Source: Limnomonas spitsbergensis
Taxonomy: Eukaryota; Chlorophyta; Chlorophyceae; Chlamydomonadales
Direction of reading: 5' to 3'
NCBI GenBank assembly: GCA_037349105.1
Contig: JAYJMM010000099.1
Location: 1,178,001-1,242,000 of the forward strand
Length of the DNA: 64,000 nucleotides
The notes beneath the pieces were generated by a model. It saw only the letters and a program-made list of their open reading frames with translations, was not told the DNA's origin and ran no database searches. Below are positions 1 to 15,000 of this stretch, piece by piece; position 1 is the first letter of the stretch, and each line of letters opens with the position of its first letter. Position numbers and translations under genes: made by a program.

Positions 1-3000
1 CCCCTCACTGCGCTTGGCAGGCCGTTGGGAGCGATGACTGGCACAACAACGGCAGCGGTGCCTGCAGCAGGAATCCCCCTCACTGCGCTTGGCAGGCCGC
101 TGGGAGCGGTGACCGGCACAACAGCGGCAGCGGTGGCAGCAGCAGGAATCCCCCTCACTGCGCTTGGCAGGCCGCTGGGAGCGGCGACCGGCACAACAGT
201 GGCAGCGGTGGCAGCAGCAGGAATTCCCCTCACTGCGCTTAGCAGGCCGCTGGGAGCTCAACCGGCACAACAGCGGCAGTGGTGGCAGCAGCAGGAACCC
301 CCCTCTCTGCGCTTGGCAGGCCGCTGGGAGCAGCGACCGGCAGAACAGCGGCAGCGGTGGCAGCAGCAGGAATCCCCCTCACAGTGCTTGGCAGGCCGCA
401 GGGAGTTGCGACCGGCACAACTGCGGCAGCGATGGCAACAGCAAGGATCCCACTCACTGCGCTTGGCAGGCCGCTGGGAGCGGCGACAGGCACAACAACG
501 GCAGCGGTGGCAGCAGCAGGAATCCCCCTCACTGCGCTTGACAGGCCGCTGGGAGCGATGACTGGCACAACAGCGGCAGCGGTGGTAGCAGCAGGAATCC
601 CCCTCACTGCGCTTGGCAGGCCACTGGGAGCGGCGACCGGCACAACAGTGGCAGCGGTGGCAGCAGCAGGAATTCCCCTCACTGCGCTTAGCAGGCCGCT
701 GTGAGCTCAACCGGCACAACAGCGGCAGTGGTGGCAGCAGCAGGAACCCCCCTCTCTGCGCTTGGCAGGCCGCTGGGAGCAGCGACCGGCAGAACAGCGG
801 CAGCGGTGGCAGCAGCAGGAATCCCCCTCACAGCGCTTGGCAGGCCGCTGGGAGCGGCGACAGGCACAACAACGGCAGCGATGGCAGCAGCAGGAATCCC
901 CCTCACTGCGCTTGACAGGCCTGGGAGCGATGACTGGCACAACAGCGGCAGCGGTGGCAGCAGCAGGAATCCCCCTCACTGCGCTTGGCAGGCCGCTGGG
1001 AGCGGTGACAGGCACAACAGCGGCAGCGGTGGCAGCAGCAGGAATCCCCCTCACTGCGCTTGGCAGGCCGCTGGGAGCGGTGACCGGCACAACAGCGGCA
1101 GCGGTGCCAGCAACAGGAATCCCCCTCACTGCGCTTGGCAGGCCGTTGGGAGCGATGACTGGCACAACAACGGCAGCGGTGCCTGCAGCAGGAATCCCCC
1201 TCACTGCGCTTGGCAGGCCGCTGGGAGCGGTGACCGGCACAACAGCGGCAGCGGTGGCAGCAGCAGGAATCCCCCTCACTGCGCTTGGCAGGCCGCTGGG
1301 AGCGGTGATTGGCACAACAACGGCAGCGGTGCCTGCAGCAGGAATCCCCCTCACTGCGCTTGGCAGACCGCTGGGAGCGGCGACCGGCACAACAGCGGCA
1401 GCGGTGGCAGCAGCAGGAATCCTCCTCACTGCGCTTGGCAGGCCGTTGGGAGCGGCAACCAGCACAACAGCGGCAGCGGTGCCAGCAGCAGGAATCCCCC
1501 TCACTGCGCTTGGCAGGCCGCTGGGAGCAGCGACAGGCACAACAGCGGCAGCGATGGCAACAGCAGGAACCTTCCTCACTGCGTTTGGCAGGCCACTTGG
1601 AGCAGCGACCGGCACAACAGCGGCAGCGGTGGTAGCAGCAGGAATCCCCCTCACTGCGCTTGGCAGGCCACTGGGAGCGGCGACCGGCACAACAGCGGCA
1701 GCGGTGTCAGCAGCAGGAATTCCCCTCACTGCGCTTAGCAGGCCGCTGGGAGCGATGACTGGCACAACAACGGCAGCGGTGCCTGCAGCAGGAATCCCCC
1801 TCACTGCGCTTGGCAGGCCGCTGGGAGCGGTGACCGGCACAACAGCGGCAGCGGTGGCAGCAGCAGGAATTCCCCTCACTGCGCTTGGCAGGCCGCTGGG
1901 AGCGGCGACAGGCACAACAACGGCAGCGGTGGCAGCAGCAGGAATCCCCCTCACTGCGCTTGACAGGCCGCTGGGAGCGATGACTGGCACAACAGCGGCA
2001 GCGGTGGTAGCAGCAGGAATCCCCCTCACTGCGCTTGGCAGGCCACTGGGAGCGGCGACCGGCACAACAGTGGCAGCGGTGGCAGCAGCAGGAATTCCCC
2101 TCACTGCGCTTAGCAGGCCGCTGGGAGCTCAACCGGCACAACAGCGGCAGTGGTGGCAGCAGCAGGAACCCCCCTCTCTGCGCTTGGCAGGCCGCTGGGA
2201 GCAGCGACCGGCAGAACAGCGGCAGCGGTGGCAGCAGCAGGAATCCCCCTCACAGCGCTTGGCAGGCCGCTGAGAGCGGCGACAGGCACAACAACGGCAG
2301 CGATGGCAGCAGCAGGAATCCCCCTCACTGCGCTTGACAGGCCTGGGAGCGATGACTGGCACAACAGCGGCAGCGGTGGCAGCAGCAGGAATCCCCCTCA
2401 CTGCGCTTGGCAGGCCGCAGGGAGCAGTGACCGGCACAACAGCGGCAGCGGTGGCAGCAGCAGGAATCCCCCTCACTGCGCTTGGCAGGCCGCTGGGAGC
2501 GGTGATAGGCACAACAGCGGCAGCGGTGCCAGCAACAGGAATCCCCCTCACTGCGCTTGGCAGGCCGTTGGGAGCGATGACTGGCACAACAACGGCAGCG
2601 GTGCCTGCAACAGGAATCCCCCTCACTGCGCTTGGCAGGCCGCTGGGAGCGGTGACCGGCACAACAGCGGCAGCGGTGGCAGCAGCAGGAATCCCCCTCA
2701 CTGCGCTTGGCAGGCCGCTGGGAGCGGTGATTGGCACAACAGCGGCAGCGGTGCCAGCAACAGGAATCCCCCTCACTGCGCTTGGCAGGCCGTTGGGAGC
2801 GATGACTGGCACAACAACGGCAGCGGTGCCTGCAGCAGGAATCCCCCTCACTGCGCTTGGCAGACCGCTGGGAGCGGCGACCGGCACAACAGCGGCAGCG
2901 GTGGCAGCAGCAGGAATCCTCCTCACTGCGCTTGGCAGGCCGTTGGGAGCGGCAACCAGCACAACAGCGGCAGCGGTGCCAGCAGCAGGAATCCCCCTCA

Positions 3001-6000
3001 CTGCGCTTGGCAGGCCGCTGGGAGCAGCGACAGGCACAACAGCGGCAGCGATGGCAACAGCAGGAACCTTCCTCACTGCGTTTGGCAGGCCACTTGGAGC
3101 AGCGACCGGCACAACAGCGGCAGCGGTGGTAGCAGCAGGAATCCCCCTCACTGCGCTTGGCAGGCCACTGGGAGCGGCGACCGGCACAACAGCGGCAGCG
3201 GTGTCAGCAGCAGGAATTCCCCTCACTGCGCTTAGCAGGCCGCTGGGAGCTCAACCGGCACAACAGCGGCAGTGGTGGCAGCAGCAGGAACCCCCCTCTC
3301 TGCGCTTGGCAGGCCGCTGGGAGCGGCGACGGGCACAACAGCGGCAGCGGTGGCAGCAGCAGGAATCCCCCTTAGTGCGCTTGGCAGGCCGCTGGGAGCG
3401 GCGACAGGCACAACAGCGGCAGCGGTGGCAGCAGCAGGAATCCCCCTCACTGCACTTGGCAGGCCGCTGTGAGCGGTGACCGGCACAACAGCGGCAGCGG
3501 TGGCAGCAGGAGGGATCCCCCTCACTGCGCTTGGCAGGCCGCTGGGAGCGGCGACCGGCACAACAACGGCAGCGGTGGCAGCAACAGGAATCCCCCTCAC
3601 TGCGCTTGGAAGGCCGCTGGGAGCGGTGACTGGCACAACAGCGGCAGCGGTGCCAGCAACAGGAATCCCCCTCACTGCGCTTGGCAGCCCGCTGGGAGCG
3701 GCGACAGGCACAACAGCGGCAGCGATGGCAACAGCAGGAACCTTCCTCACTGCTCTTGGCAGGCCACTTGGAGCAGCGACCGGCACAACAGCGGCAGCGG
3801 TGGTAGCAGCAGGAATCCCCCTCACTGCGCTTGGCAGGACACTGGGAGCGGCGACCGGCACAACAGCGGCAGCGGTGGCAGCAGCAGGAATTCCCCTCAC
3901 TGCGCTTAGCAGGCCGCTGGGAGCTCAACCGGCACAACAGCGGCAGTGGTGGCAGCAGCAGGAATCCCCCTCACTGCGCTTGGCAGGCGGCTGGGAGCGA
4001 TGACTGGCACAACAGCGGCAGCGGTGCCAGCAGCAGGAATCCCCCTCACTGCGCTTGGCAGGCCGCTGGGAGCGGCTACCGGCACAAAAGCGGCAGCGGT
4101 GGCAGCAGCAGGAATCCTCCTCACTGCGCTTGGCAGGCCGCTGGGAGCGGCAACCGGCACAACAGCGGCAGCGGTGGCAGCAGCAGGAATCCCCCTCACT
4201 GCGCTTGGCAGGCCGCTGGGAGTTGCGACCGGCACAACAGCGGCAGCGATGGCAACAGCAGGGATCCCCCTCACTGCGCTTGGCAGGCCGCTGGGAGCGG
4301 CGACAGGCACAACAACAGCAGCGGTGGCAGCAGCAAGAATTTTCCTCACTGCGCTTGGCAGGCCGCTGGGAGCGGCGACCGGCACAACAGCGGCAGCGGT
4401 GGCAGCAGCAGGAATCCCCCTCACTGCGCTTGGCAGGCCGTAGGGAGCTGTGACCGGCAAAACAGCGGCAGCGGTGGCAGCAGCAGGAATCCCCCTCACT
4501 GCGCTTGGCAGGCCGCTGGGAGCGGCGACCGGCACAACAGCGGCAGCAGTGACAGCAGCAAGAACCCCCCTCACTGTGCTTGGCAGGCCGCTGGGAGCTC
4601 AACCGGCACAACAGCGGCAGCGGTGCAAGCAGCAGGAATCCCCCTCACTGCGCTTGGCAGGCCGCTGGGAGCGGCAACCGGCACAACAGCGGCAGCGATG
4701 GCAACAACAGGGAATCCCCTCTCTGCGCTTGGCAGGCCGCTGGGAGCGGCACCCGGTTCAACAATGGCAGCGGTGGCAACAGCAGGAATCCCCCTCACTG
4801 CGCTTGGCAGGCCGCTCGGAGCGGCAACCGGCACAACAGCGGTAGCGATGGCAACAACAGGGATCCCCCTCACTGCGCTTGGCAGGCCGCTGTGAGCGGC
4901 GACAGGCACAACAACGGCAGCGGTGGCAGCAGCAGGAATCCCCCTCACTGCGCTTGGCAGGCCGCTGGGAGCGGTGACCGGCACAACAGCGGTAGCGTTG
5001 GCAGCAGCAGGAATCCCCCTCACTGCGCTTGGCAGGCCGCTGGGAGCGGCGACCGGCACAACAGCGGCAGCGGTGGCAGCAGGAGGGATCCCCCTCACTG
5101 CGCTTGGCAGGCCGCTGGGAGCGGCGACCGGCACAACAGCGGCAGCGGTGGCAGCAGCAGGAATCCCCCTCACTGCACTTGGCAGGCCGCTGGGAGCTGT
5201 GACCGGCACAACAGCGGCAGCGGTGGCAGCAGCAGGAATCCCCCTCATTGCGCTTGGCAGGCCGCTGGGAGCGGCGACAGGCACATAAGCGGCAGCGGTG
5301 GCAGCAGCAGGTATCCCCCTCACTGCACTTGGCAGGCCGCTGGGAGCGGCGACAGGCACAACAGCGGCAGCGGTGGCAGCAGCAGGAATCCCACTCACTG
5401 CGCTTGGCAAGCCGCTGGGAGCGGGAACCGGCACAACAGCGGCAGCGATGGCAACAGCAGGGAATCCCCTCTCTGCGCTTGGCAGGCCGCTGGGAGCGGC
5501 ACCCGGTTCAACAATGGCAGCGGTGGCAGCAGCAGGAATTTCCCTCACTGCGCTTGGCAGGCCGCTGGGAGCGGCGACCGGCACAACAACGGCAGCGGTG
5601 GCAGCAGCAGGAATCCCCCTCACTGCGCTTGGCAGGCCGTAGGGAGCGGTGACCGGCACAGCAGCGGCAGCGGTGGCAACAGCAGGAATCCCCCTCACTG
5701 CGCTTGGCAGGCCGCTGGGAGCGGCGACCGGCACAACAGCGGCAGCGGTGGCAGCAGCAGGAACCCCCCTCACTGCGCTTGGCAGGCCGCTGGGAGCGGC
5801 AACCGGCACAACAGCGGCAGCGGTGCCAGCAGCAGGAATCCTCCTCACTGCGCTTGGCAGGCCGCTGGGAGCGGCAACCGGCACAACAGCAGCAGGGATG
5901 GCAACAGCAGGGAATCCCCTCTCTGCGCTTGGCAGGCCGCTGGGAGCGGCACCCGGTTCAACAATGGCAGCGGTGGCAACAGCAGGAATCCCCCTCACTG

Positions 6001-9000
6001 CGCTTGGCAGGCCGCTGGGAGCGGCAACCGGCACAACAGCGGCAGCTATGGCAACAGCAGGGATCCCCCTCACTGCGCTTGGCAGGCCGCTGTGAGCGGC
6101 GACAGGCACAACAACGGCAGCGGTGGCAGCAGCAGGAATCCCCCTCACTGCGCTTGGCAGGCCGCTGGGAGCGGTGACCGGCACAACAGCGGCAGCGGTG
6201 TCAGCAGCAGGAATCCCCCTCATTGCGCTTGGCAGGCCGCTGGGAGCGGCGACCGGCACAACAGCGGCAGCGGTGGCAGCAGCAGGAACCCCCCTCACTG
6301 CGCTTGGCAGGCCGCTGGGAGCGGCGACCGGCACAACAGCGGCAGCGGTGCCAGCAGCAGGAATCCCCCTCACTGCGCTTGGCAGGCCGCTGGGAGCGGC
6401 AACCGGCACAACAGCAGCAGGGATGGCAACAGCAGGGAATCCCCTCTCTGCGCTTGGCAGGCCGCTGGGAGCGGCACCCGGTTCAACAATGGCAGCGGTG
6501 GCAACAGCAGGAATCCCCCTCACTGCGCTTGGCAGGCCGCTGGGAGCGGCAACCGGCACAACAGCGGCAGCTATGGCAACAGCAGGGATCCCCCTCACTG
6601 CGCTTGGCAGGCCGCTGTGAGCGGCGACAGGCACAACAACGGCAGCGGTGGCAGCAGCAGGAATCCCCGTCACTGCGCTTGGCAGGCCGCTGGGAGCGGT
6701 AACCGGCACAACAGCGGCAGCGGTGGCAGCAGCAGGAATCCCCCTCATTGCGCTTGGCAGGCCGCTGGGAGCGGCGACCGGCACAACAGCGGCAGCGGTG
6801 GCAGCAGCAGGAACCCCCCTCACTGCGCTTGGCAGGCCGCTGGGAGCGGCGACCGGCACAACAGCGGCAGCGGTGCCAGCAGCAGGAATCCCCCTCACTG
6901 CGCTTGGCAGGCCGCTGGGAGCGGCAACCGGCACAACAGCGGCAGCGATGGCAACAGCAGGGAATCCCCTCTCTGCGCTTGGCAGGCCGCTGGGAGCGGC
7001 ACCCGGTTCAACAATGGCAGCGGTGGCAACAGCAGGAATCCCCCTCACTGCGCTTGGCAGGCCGCTGGGTGCGGCAACCGGCACAACAGCGGCAGCGATG
7101 GCAACAGCAGGGATCCCCCTCACTGCGCTTGGCAGGCCGCTGTGAGCGGCGACAGGCACAACAATGGCAGCGGTGGCAGCAGCAGGAATCCCCCTCACTG
7201 CGCTTGGCAGGCCGCTGGGAGCGGTGACCGGCACAACAGCGGCAGCGATGGCAGCAGCAGGAATCCCCCTCACTGCGCTTGGCAGGCCGCTCGGAGCGGC
7301 AACCGGCACAACAGCGGCAGCGGTGGCAGCAGCAGGAACCCCCCTCACTGCGCTTGGCAGGCCGCTGGGAGCGGCGACCGGCACAACAGCGGCAGCGGTG
7401 CCAGCAGCAGGAATCCCCCTCACTGCGCTTGGCAGGCCGCTGGGAGCGGCAACCGGCACAACAGCGGCAGCGATGGCAGCAGCAGGGAATCCCCTCTCTG
7501 CGCTTGGCAGGCCGCTGGGAGTGGCACCCGGTTCAACAATGGCAGCGGTGGCAACAGCAGGAATCCCCCTCACTGCGCTTGGCAGGCCGCTGGGAGCGGC
7601 AACCGGCACAACAGCGGTAGCGATGGCAACAGCAGGGATCCCCCTCACTGCGCTTGGCAGGCCGCTGTGAGCGGCGACAGGCACAACAACGGCAGCGGTG
7701 GCAGCAGCAGGAATCCCCCTCACTGCGCTTGGCAGGCCGCTGGGAGCAGTGACTGGCACAACAACGGCAGCGGTGGCAGCAGCAGGAATCCCCCTCACTG
7801 CGCTTGGCAGGCCGCTGGGAGCGGCGACCGGCACAACAGCGGCAGCGGTGCTAGCAGCAGGAATCCCCCTCATTGCGCTTGGCAGGCCGCTGGGAGCGGC
7901 GACCGGCACAACAGCGGCAGCGGTGGCAACAGCAGGAATCCCCCTCACTGCGCTTGGCAGGCCGCTGGGAGCGGCGACCGGCACAACAGCGGCAGCGGTG
8001 CCAGCAGCAGGAATCCCCCTCACTGCGCTTGGCAGAACGCTGGGAACCGGAAACCGGCACAACAGCGGCAGTGATGGCAACAGCAGGAATCCCCCTCACT
8101 GCGCTTGGCAGGCCGCTGGGAGCGGCGACCGGCACATCAGCGGCAGCGGTGCCAGCAGCAGGAATCCCCCTCACTGCGCTTGGCAGGCCGCTGGGAGCGG
8201 CAACCGGCACAACAGCGGCAGCGATGGCAACAGCAGGGAATCCCCTCTCTGCGCTTGGCAGGCCGCTGGGAGCGGCACCCGGTTCGACAATGGCAGCGGT
8301 GGCAACAGCAGGAATCCCCCTCACTGCGCTTGGCAAGCCGCTGGGTGCGGCAACCGGCACAACAGCGGCAGCGGTGGCAGCAGCAGGAACCCCCCTCACT
8401 GCGCTTGGCAGGCCGCTGGGAGCGGCGACAGGCACAACAGCGGCAGCGGTGCCAGCAGCAGGAATCCCCCTCACTGCGCTTGGCAGGCCGCTGGGAGCGG
8501 CAACCGGCACAACAGCGGCAGCGATGGCAGCAGCAGGGAATCCCCTCTCTGCGCTTGGCAGGCCGCTGGGAGCGGCACCCGGTTCAACAATGGCAGCGGT
8601 GGCAACAGCAGGAATCCCCCTCACTGCGCCTGTCAGGCCACTGGGAGCGGCAACCGGCACAACAGCGGTAGCGATGGCAACAGCAGGGATCCCCCTCACT
8701 GCGCTTGGCAGGCCGCTGTGAGCGATGACTCGCACAACAACGGCAGCGGTGGCAGCAGCAGGAATCCCCCTCACTGCGCTTGGCAGGCCGCTGGGAGCAG
8801 TGACTGGCACAACAACGGCAGCGGTGGCAGCAGCAGGAATCCCCCTCACTGCGCTTGGCAGGCCGCTGGGAGCGGCGACCGGCACAACAGCGGCAGCGGT
8901 GCTAGCAGCAGGAATCCCCCTCACTGCGCTTGGCAGGCCGCTGGGAGCGGCGACCGGCACAACAGCGGCAGCGGTGGCAACAGCAGGAATCCCCCTCACT

Positions 9001-12000
9001 GCGCTTGGCAGGCCGCTGGGAGCGGCGACCGGCACAACAGCGGCAGCGGTGCCAGCAGCAGGAATCCCCCTCACTGCGCTTGGCAGAACGCTGGGAACCG
9101 GAAACCGGCACAACAGCGGCAGTGATGGCAACAGCAGGAATCCCCCTCACTGCGCTTGGCAGGCCGCTGGGAGCGGCGACCGGCACATCAGCGGCAGCGG
9201 TGCCAGCAGCAGGAATCCCCCTCACTGTGCTTGGCAGGCCGCTGGGAGCGGCAACCGGCACAACAGCGGCAGCGATGGCAACAGCAGGGAATCCCCTCTC
9301 TGCGCTTGGCAGGCCGCTGGGAGCGGCACCCGGTTCGACAATGGCAGCGGTGGCAACAGCAGGAATCCCCCTCACTGCGCTTGGCAAGCCGCTGGGTGCG
9401 GCAACCGGCACAACAGCGGCAGCGATGGCAACAGCAGGGATCCCCCTCACTGCGCTTGGCAGGCCGCTGGGAGCGGCAACCGGCACAACAGCGGCAGCGA
9501 TGGCAACAGCAGGGATCCCCCTCACTGCGCTTGGCAGGCCGCTGTGAGCGGCGACAGGCACAACAACGGCAGCGGTGGCAGCAGCAGGAATCCCCCTCAC
9601 TGCGCTTGGCAGGCCGCTGGGAGCGGCGACCGGCACAACAGCGGCAGCGGTGGCAGCAGCAGGAATCCCCCTCATTGCGCTTGGCAGGCCGCTGGGAGCG
9701 GCGACCGGCACAACAGCGGCAGCGGTGGCAGCAGCAGGAACCCCCCTCACTGCGCTTGGCAGGCCGCTGGGAGCGGCGACAGGCACAACAGCGGCAGCGG
9801 TGCCAGCAGCAGGAATCCCCCTCACTGCGCTTGGCAGGCCGCTGGGAGCGGCAACCGGCACAACAGCGGCAGCGGTGCCAGCAGCAGGAATCCCCCTCAC
9901 TGCGCTTGGCAGGCCGCTGGGAGTGGCGACCGGCACAACAGCGGCAGCGGTGGCAGCAGCAGGAATCCCCCTCATTGCGCTTGGCAGGCCGCTGGGAGCG
10001 GCGACCGGCACAACAACGGCAGCGGTGGCAGCAGCAGGAACCCCCCTCACTGCGCTTGGCAGGCCGCTGGGAGCGGCGACAGGCACAACAGCGGCAGCGG
10101 TGCCAGCAGCAGGAATCCCCCTCACTGCGCTTGGCAGGCCGCTGGGAGCGGCAACCGGCACAACAGCGGCAGCGGTGCCAGCAGCAGGAATCCCCCTCAC
10201 TGCGCTTGGCAGGCCGCTGGGAGCGGCGACCGGCACAACAGCGGCAGCGGTGGCAGCAGCAGGAATCCCCCTCATTGCGCTTGGCAGGCCGCTGGGAGCG
10301 GCGACCGGCACAACAGCGGCAGCGGTGGCAGCAGCAGGAACCCCCCTCACTGCGCTTGGCAGGCCGCTGGGAGCGGCAACCGGCACAACAGCGGCAGCGG
10401 TGCCAGCAGCAGGAATCCCCCTCACTGCGCTTGGCAGGCCGCTGGGAGCGGCAACCGGCACAACAGCGGCAGCGATGGCAACAGCAGGGAATCCCCTCTC
10501 TGCGCTTGGCAGGCCGCTGGGAGCGGCACCCGGTTCAACAATGGCAGCGGTGGCAGCAGCAGGAATCCCCCTCACTGCGCTTGGCAGGCCGCTGGGTGCG
10601 GCAACCGGCACAACAGCGGCAGCGATGGCAACTGCATGGATCCCCCTCACTGCGCTTGGCAGGCCGCTGGGAGCGGCAACCGGCACAACAGCGGCAGCGA
10701 TGGCAACAGCAGGGATCCCCCTCACTGCGCTTGGCAGGCCGCTGTGAGCGGCGACAGGCACAACAACGGCAGCGGTGGCAGCAGCAGGAATCCCCCTCAC
10801 TGCGCTTGGCAGGCCGCTGGGAGCGGTGACCGGCACAATAGCGGCAGCGGTGGCAGCAGCAGGAATCCCCCTCATTGCGCTTGGCAGGCCGCTGGGAGCG
10901 GCGACCGGCACAACAGCGGCAGCGGTGGCAGCAGCAGGAACCCCCCTCACTGCGCTTGGCAGGCCGCTGGGAGCGGCGACCGGCACAACAGCGGCAGCGG
11001 TGCCAGCAGCAGGAATCCCCCTCACTGCGCTTGGCAGGCCGCTGGGAGCGGCAACCGGCACAACAGCGGCAGCGATGGCAGCAGCAGGGAATCCCCTCTC
11101 TGCGCTTGGCAGGCCGCTGGGAGCGGCACCCGGTTCAACAATGGCAGCGGTGGCAACAGCAGGAATCCCCCTCACTGCGCTTGGCAGGCCGCTGGGAGCG
11201 GCAACCGGCACAACAGCGGTAGCGATGGCAACAGCAGGGATCCCCCTCACTGCGCTTGGCAGGCCGCTGTGAGCGGCGACAGGCACAACAACGGCAGCGG
11301 TGGCAGCAGCAGGAATCCCCCTCACTGCGCTTGGCAGGCCGCTGGGAGCAGTGACTGGCACAACAACGGCAGCGGTGGCAGCAGCAGGAATCCCCCTCTC
11401 TGCGCTTGGCAGGCCGCTGGGAGCGGCGACCGGCACAACAGCGGCAGCGATGGCAGCAGCAGGGAATCCCCTCTCTGCGCTTGGCAGGCCGCTGGGAGCG
11501 GCACCCGGTTCAACAATGGCAGCGGTGGCAACAGCAGGAATCCCCCTCACTGCGCTTGGCAGGCCGCTGGGAGCGGCAACCGGCACAACAGCGGTAGCGA
11601 TGGCAACAGCAGGGATCCCCCTCACTGCGCTTGGCAGGCCGCTGTGAGCGGCGACAGGCACAACAACGGCAGCGGTGGCAGCAGCAGGAATCCCCCTCAC
11701 TGCGCTTGGCAGGCCGCTGGGAGCAGTGACTGGCACAACAACGGCAGCGGTGGCAGCAGCAGGAATCCCCCTCACTGCGCTTGGCAGGCCGCTGGGAGCG
11801 GCGACCGGCACAACAGCGGCAGCGGTGCTAGCAGCAGGAATCCCCCTCACTGCGCTTGGCAGGCCGCTGGGAGCGGCGACCGGCACAACAGCGGCAGCGG
11901 TGGCAACAGCAGGAATCCCCCTCACTGCGCTTGGCAGGCCGCTGGGAGCGGCGACCGGCACATCAGCGGCAGCGGTGCCAGCAGCAGGAATCCCCCTCAC

Positions 12001-15000
12001 TGCGCTTGGCAGAACGCTGGGAACCGGAAACCGGCACAACAGCGGCAGTGATGGCAACAGCAGGGAATCCCCTCTCTGCGCTTGGCAGGCCGCTGGGAGC
12101 GGCAGCCGGTTCAACAATGGCAGCGGTGGCAACAGCAAGAATCCCCCTCACTGCGCTTGGCAGGTCGCTGGGCGCGGCGACCGGCACAACAGCGGCAGCG
12201 GTGGCAGCAGCAGGAACCCCCCTCACTGCGCTTGGCAGGCCGCTGGGAGCGGCGACCGGCACAACAGCGGCAACGGTGCCAGCAGCAGGAATCCCCCTCA
12301 CTGCGCTTGGCAGGCCGCTGGGAGCGGCAACCGGCACAACAGCGGCAGCGATGGCAGCAGCAGGGAATCCCCTCTCTGCGCTTGGCAGGCCGCTGGGAGC
12401 GGCACCCGGTTCAACAATGGCAGCGGTGGCAACAGCAGGAATCCCCCTCACTGCGCTTGGCAGGCCGCTGGGAGCGGCAACCGGCACAACAGCGGCAGCG
12501 ATGGCAACATCAGGGATCCCCCTTACTGCGCTTGGCAGGCCGCTGTGAGCGGCGACAGGCACAACAACGGCAGCGGTGGCAGCAGCAGGAATCCCCCTCA
12601 CTGCGCTTGGCAGGCCGCTGGGAGCAGTGACTGGCACAACAACGGCAGCGGTGGCAGCAGCAGGAATCCCCCTCACTGCGCTTGGCAGGCCACTGGGAGC
12701 GGTGACCGGCACAACAGCGGCAGCGGTGGCAGCAGCAGGAATCCCCCTCATTGCGCTTGGCAGGCCGCTGGGAGCGGCGACCGGCACAACAGCGGCAGCG
12801 GTGCCAGCAACAGGAATCCCCCTCACTGCGCTTGGCAGGCCGCTGGGAGCGGCAACCGGCACAACAGCGGCAGCGATGGCAGCAGCAGGGAATCCCCTCT
12901 CTGCGCTTGGCAGGCCGCTGGGAGCGGCACCCGGTTCAACAATGGCAGCGGTGGCAACAGCAGGAATCCCCCTCACTGCGCTTGGCAGGCCGCTGGGAGC
13001 GGCAACCGGCACAACAGCGGCAGCTATGGCAACAGCAGGGATCCCCCTCACTGCGCTTGGCAGGCCGCTGTGAGCGGCGACAGGCACAACGACGGCAGCG
13101 GTGGCAGCAGCAGGAATCCCCCTCACTGCGCTTGGCAGGCCGCTGGGAGCGGTAACCGGCACAACAGCGGCAGCGGTGGCAGCAGCAGGAATCCCCCTCA
13201 TTGCGCTTGGCAGGCCGCTGGGAGCGGCGACCGGCACAACAGCGGCAGCGGTGGCAGCAGCAGGAATCCCCCTCATTGCGCTTGGCAGGCCGCTGGGAGC
13301 GGCACCCGGTTCAACAATGGCAACGGTGGCAGCAGCAGGAACCCCCCTCACTGCGCTTGGCAGGCCGCTGGGAGCGGCGACCGGCACAACAGCGGCAGCG
13401 GTGCCAGCAGCAGGAATCCCCCTCACTGCGCTTGGCAGGCCGCTGGGAGCGGCAACCGGCACAACAGCGGCAGCGATGGCAACAGCAGGGAATCCCCTCT
13501 CTGCGCTTGGCAGGCCGCTGGGAGCGGCACCCGGTTCAACAATGGCAGCGGTGGCAACAGCAGGAATCCCCCTCACTGCGCTTGGCAGGCCGCTGGGAGC
13601 GGCAACCGGCACAACAGCGGCAGCGATGGCAACATCAGGGATCCCCCTCACTGCGCTTGGCAGGCCGCTGTGAGCGGCGACAGGCACAACAACGGCAGCG
13701 GTGGCAGCAGCAGGAATCCCCCTCACTGCGCTTGGCAGGCCGCTGGGAGCAGTGACTGGCACAACAACGGCAGCGGTGGCAGCAGCAGGAATCCCCCTCA
13801 CTGCGCTTGGCAGGCCGCTGGGAGCGGCGACCGGCACAACAGCGGCAGCGGTGCTAGCAGCAGGAATCCCCCTCACTGCGCTTGGCAGGCCGCTGGGAGC
13901 GGCGACCGGCACAACAGCGGCAGCGGTGGCAACAGCAGGAATCCCCCTCACTGCGCTTGGCAGAACGCTGGGAACCGGAAACCGGCACAACAGCGGCAGT
14001 GATGGCAACAGCAGGGAATCCCCTCTCTGCGCTTGGCAGGCCGCTGGGAGCGGCACCCGGTTCAACAATGGCAGCGGTGGCAACAGCAAGAATCCCCCTC
14101 ACTGCGCTTGGCAGGTCGCTGGGAGCGGTGACCGGCACAACAGCGGCAGCGGTGGCAGCAGCAGGAATCCCCCTCACTGCACTTGGCAGGCCGCTGGGAG
14201 CGGAAACCGGCACAAGAGCAGCAGTGATGGCAACAGCAGGGAATCCCCTCTCTGCGCTTGGCAGGCCGCTGGGAGCGGCACCCGGTTCAACAATGGCAGC
14301 GGTGGCAACAGCAAGAATCCCCCTCACTGTGCTTGGCAGGCCGCTGGGAGCGGCGACAAGCACAACAGCGGCAGCGGTGCCAGCAGCAGGCATCCCCCTC
14401 ACTGCGCTTGGCAGGCCGCTGGGAGCAGCGACCGGCAGAACAGCGGCAGCGATGGCAACAGCAGGAACCCCCCTCACTGCTCTTGGCAGGCCACTGAGAG
14501 CAGCGACAGGCACAACAGCGGCAGCGGTTGTAGCAGCAGGAATCCCCCTCACTGCTCTTGGCAGGCCACTGGGAGCGGCGACCGGCACAACAGCGGCAGC
14601 GGTGGCAGCAGCAGGAATTCCCCTCACTGCGCTTAGCAGGCCGCTGGGAGCGGCGACCGGCACAACAACGGCAGCGGTGGCAGCAGCAGGAATCCCACTC
14701 ACTGCACTTGGCAGGCCGCTGGGAGCGGTGACCGGCACTGCAGCGGCAGCGGTGGCAGCAGCAGGAACCCCCCTCTCTGCGCTTGGCAGGCTGCTGGGAG
14801 CGGCGACCGGCACAACAACGGCAGCGGTGCCAACAACAGGAATCTCCCTCACTGCGCTTGGCAGGCCGCTGGGAGCGGCGACAGGCACAACAGCGGCAAC
14901 GGTGGCAGCAGCAGGAATCCTCCTCACTGCTCTTGGCAGGCCGCTAGGAGCAGCGACCGGCACAAAAGCGGCAGCGGTGGCAGCAGCAAGAATCCCCCTC

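Noticed and set aside
4571..12138. Giant ORFs of more than 1,000 codons on both strands
   Set aside because: They are reading-frame by-products of the 75-bp satellite. Four different frames are equally open, with no domain, start context or intron.
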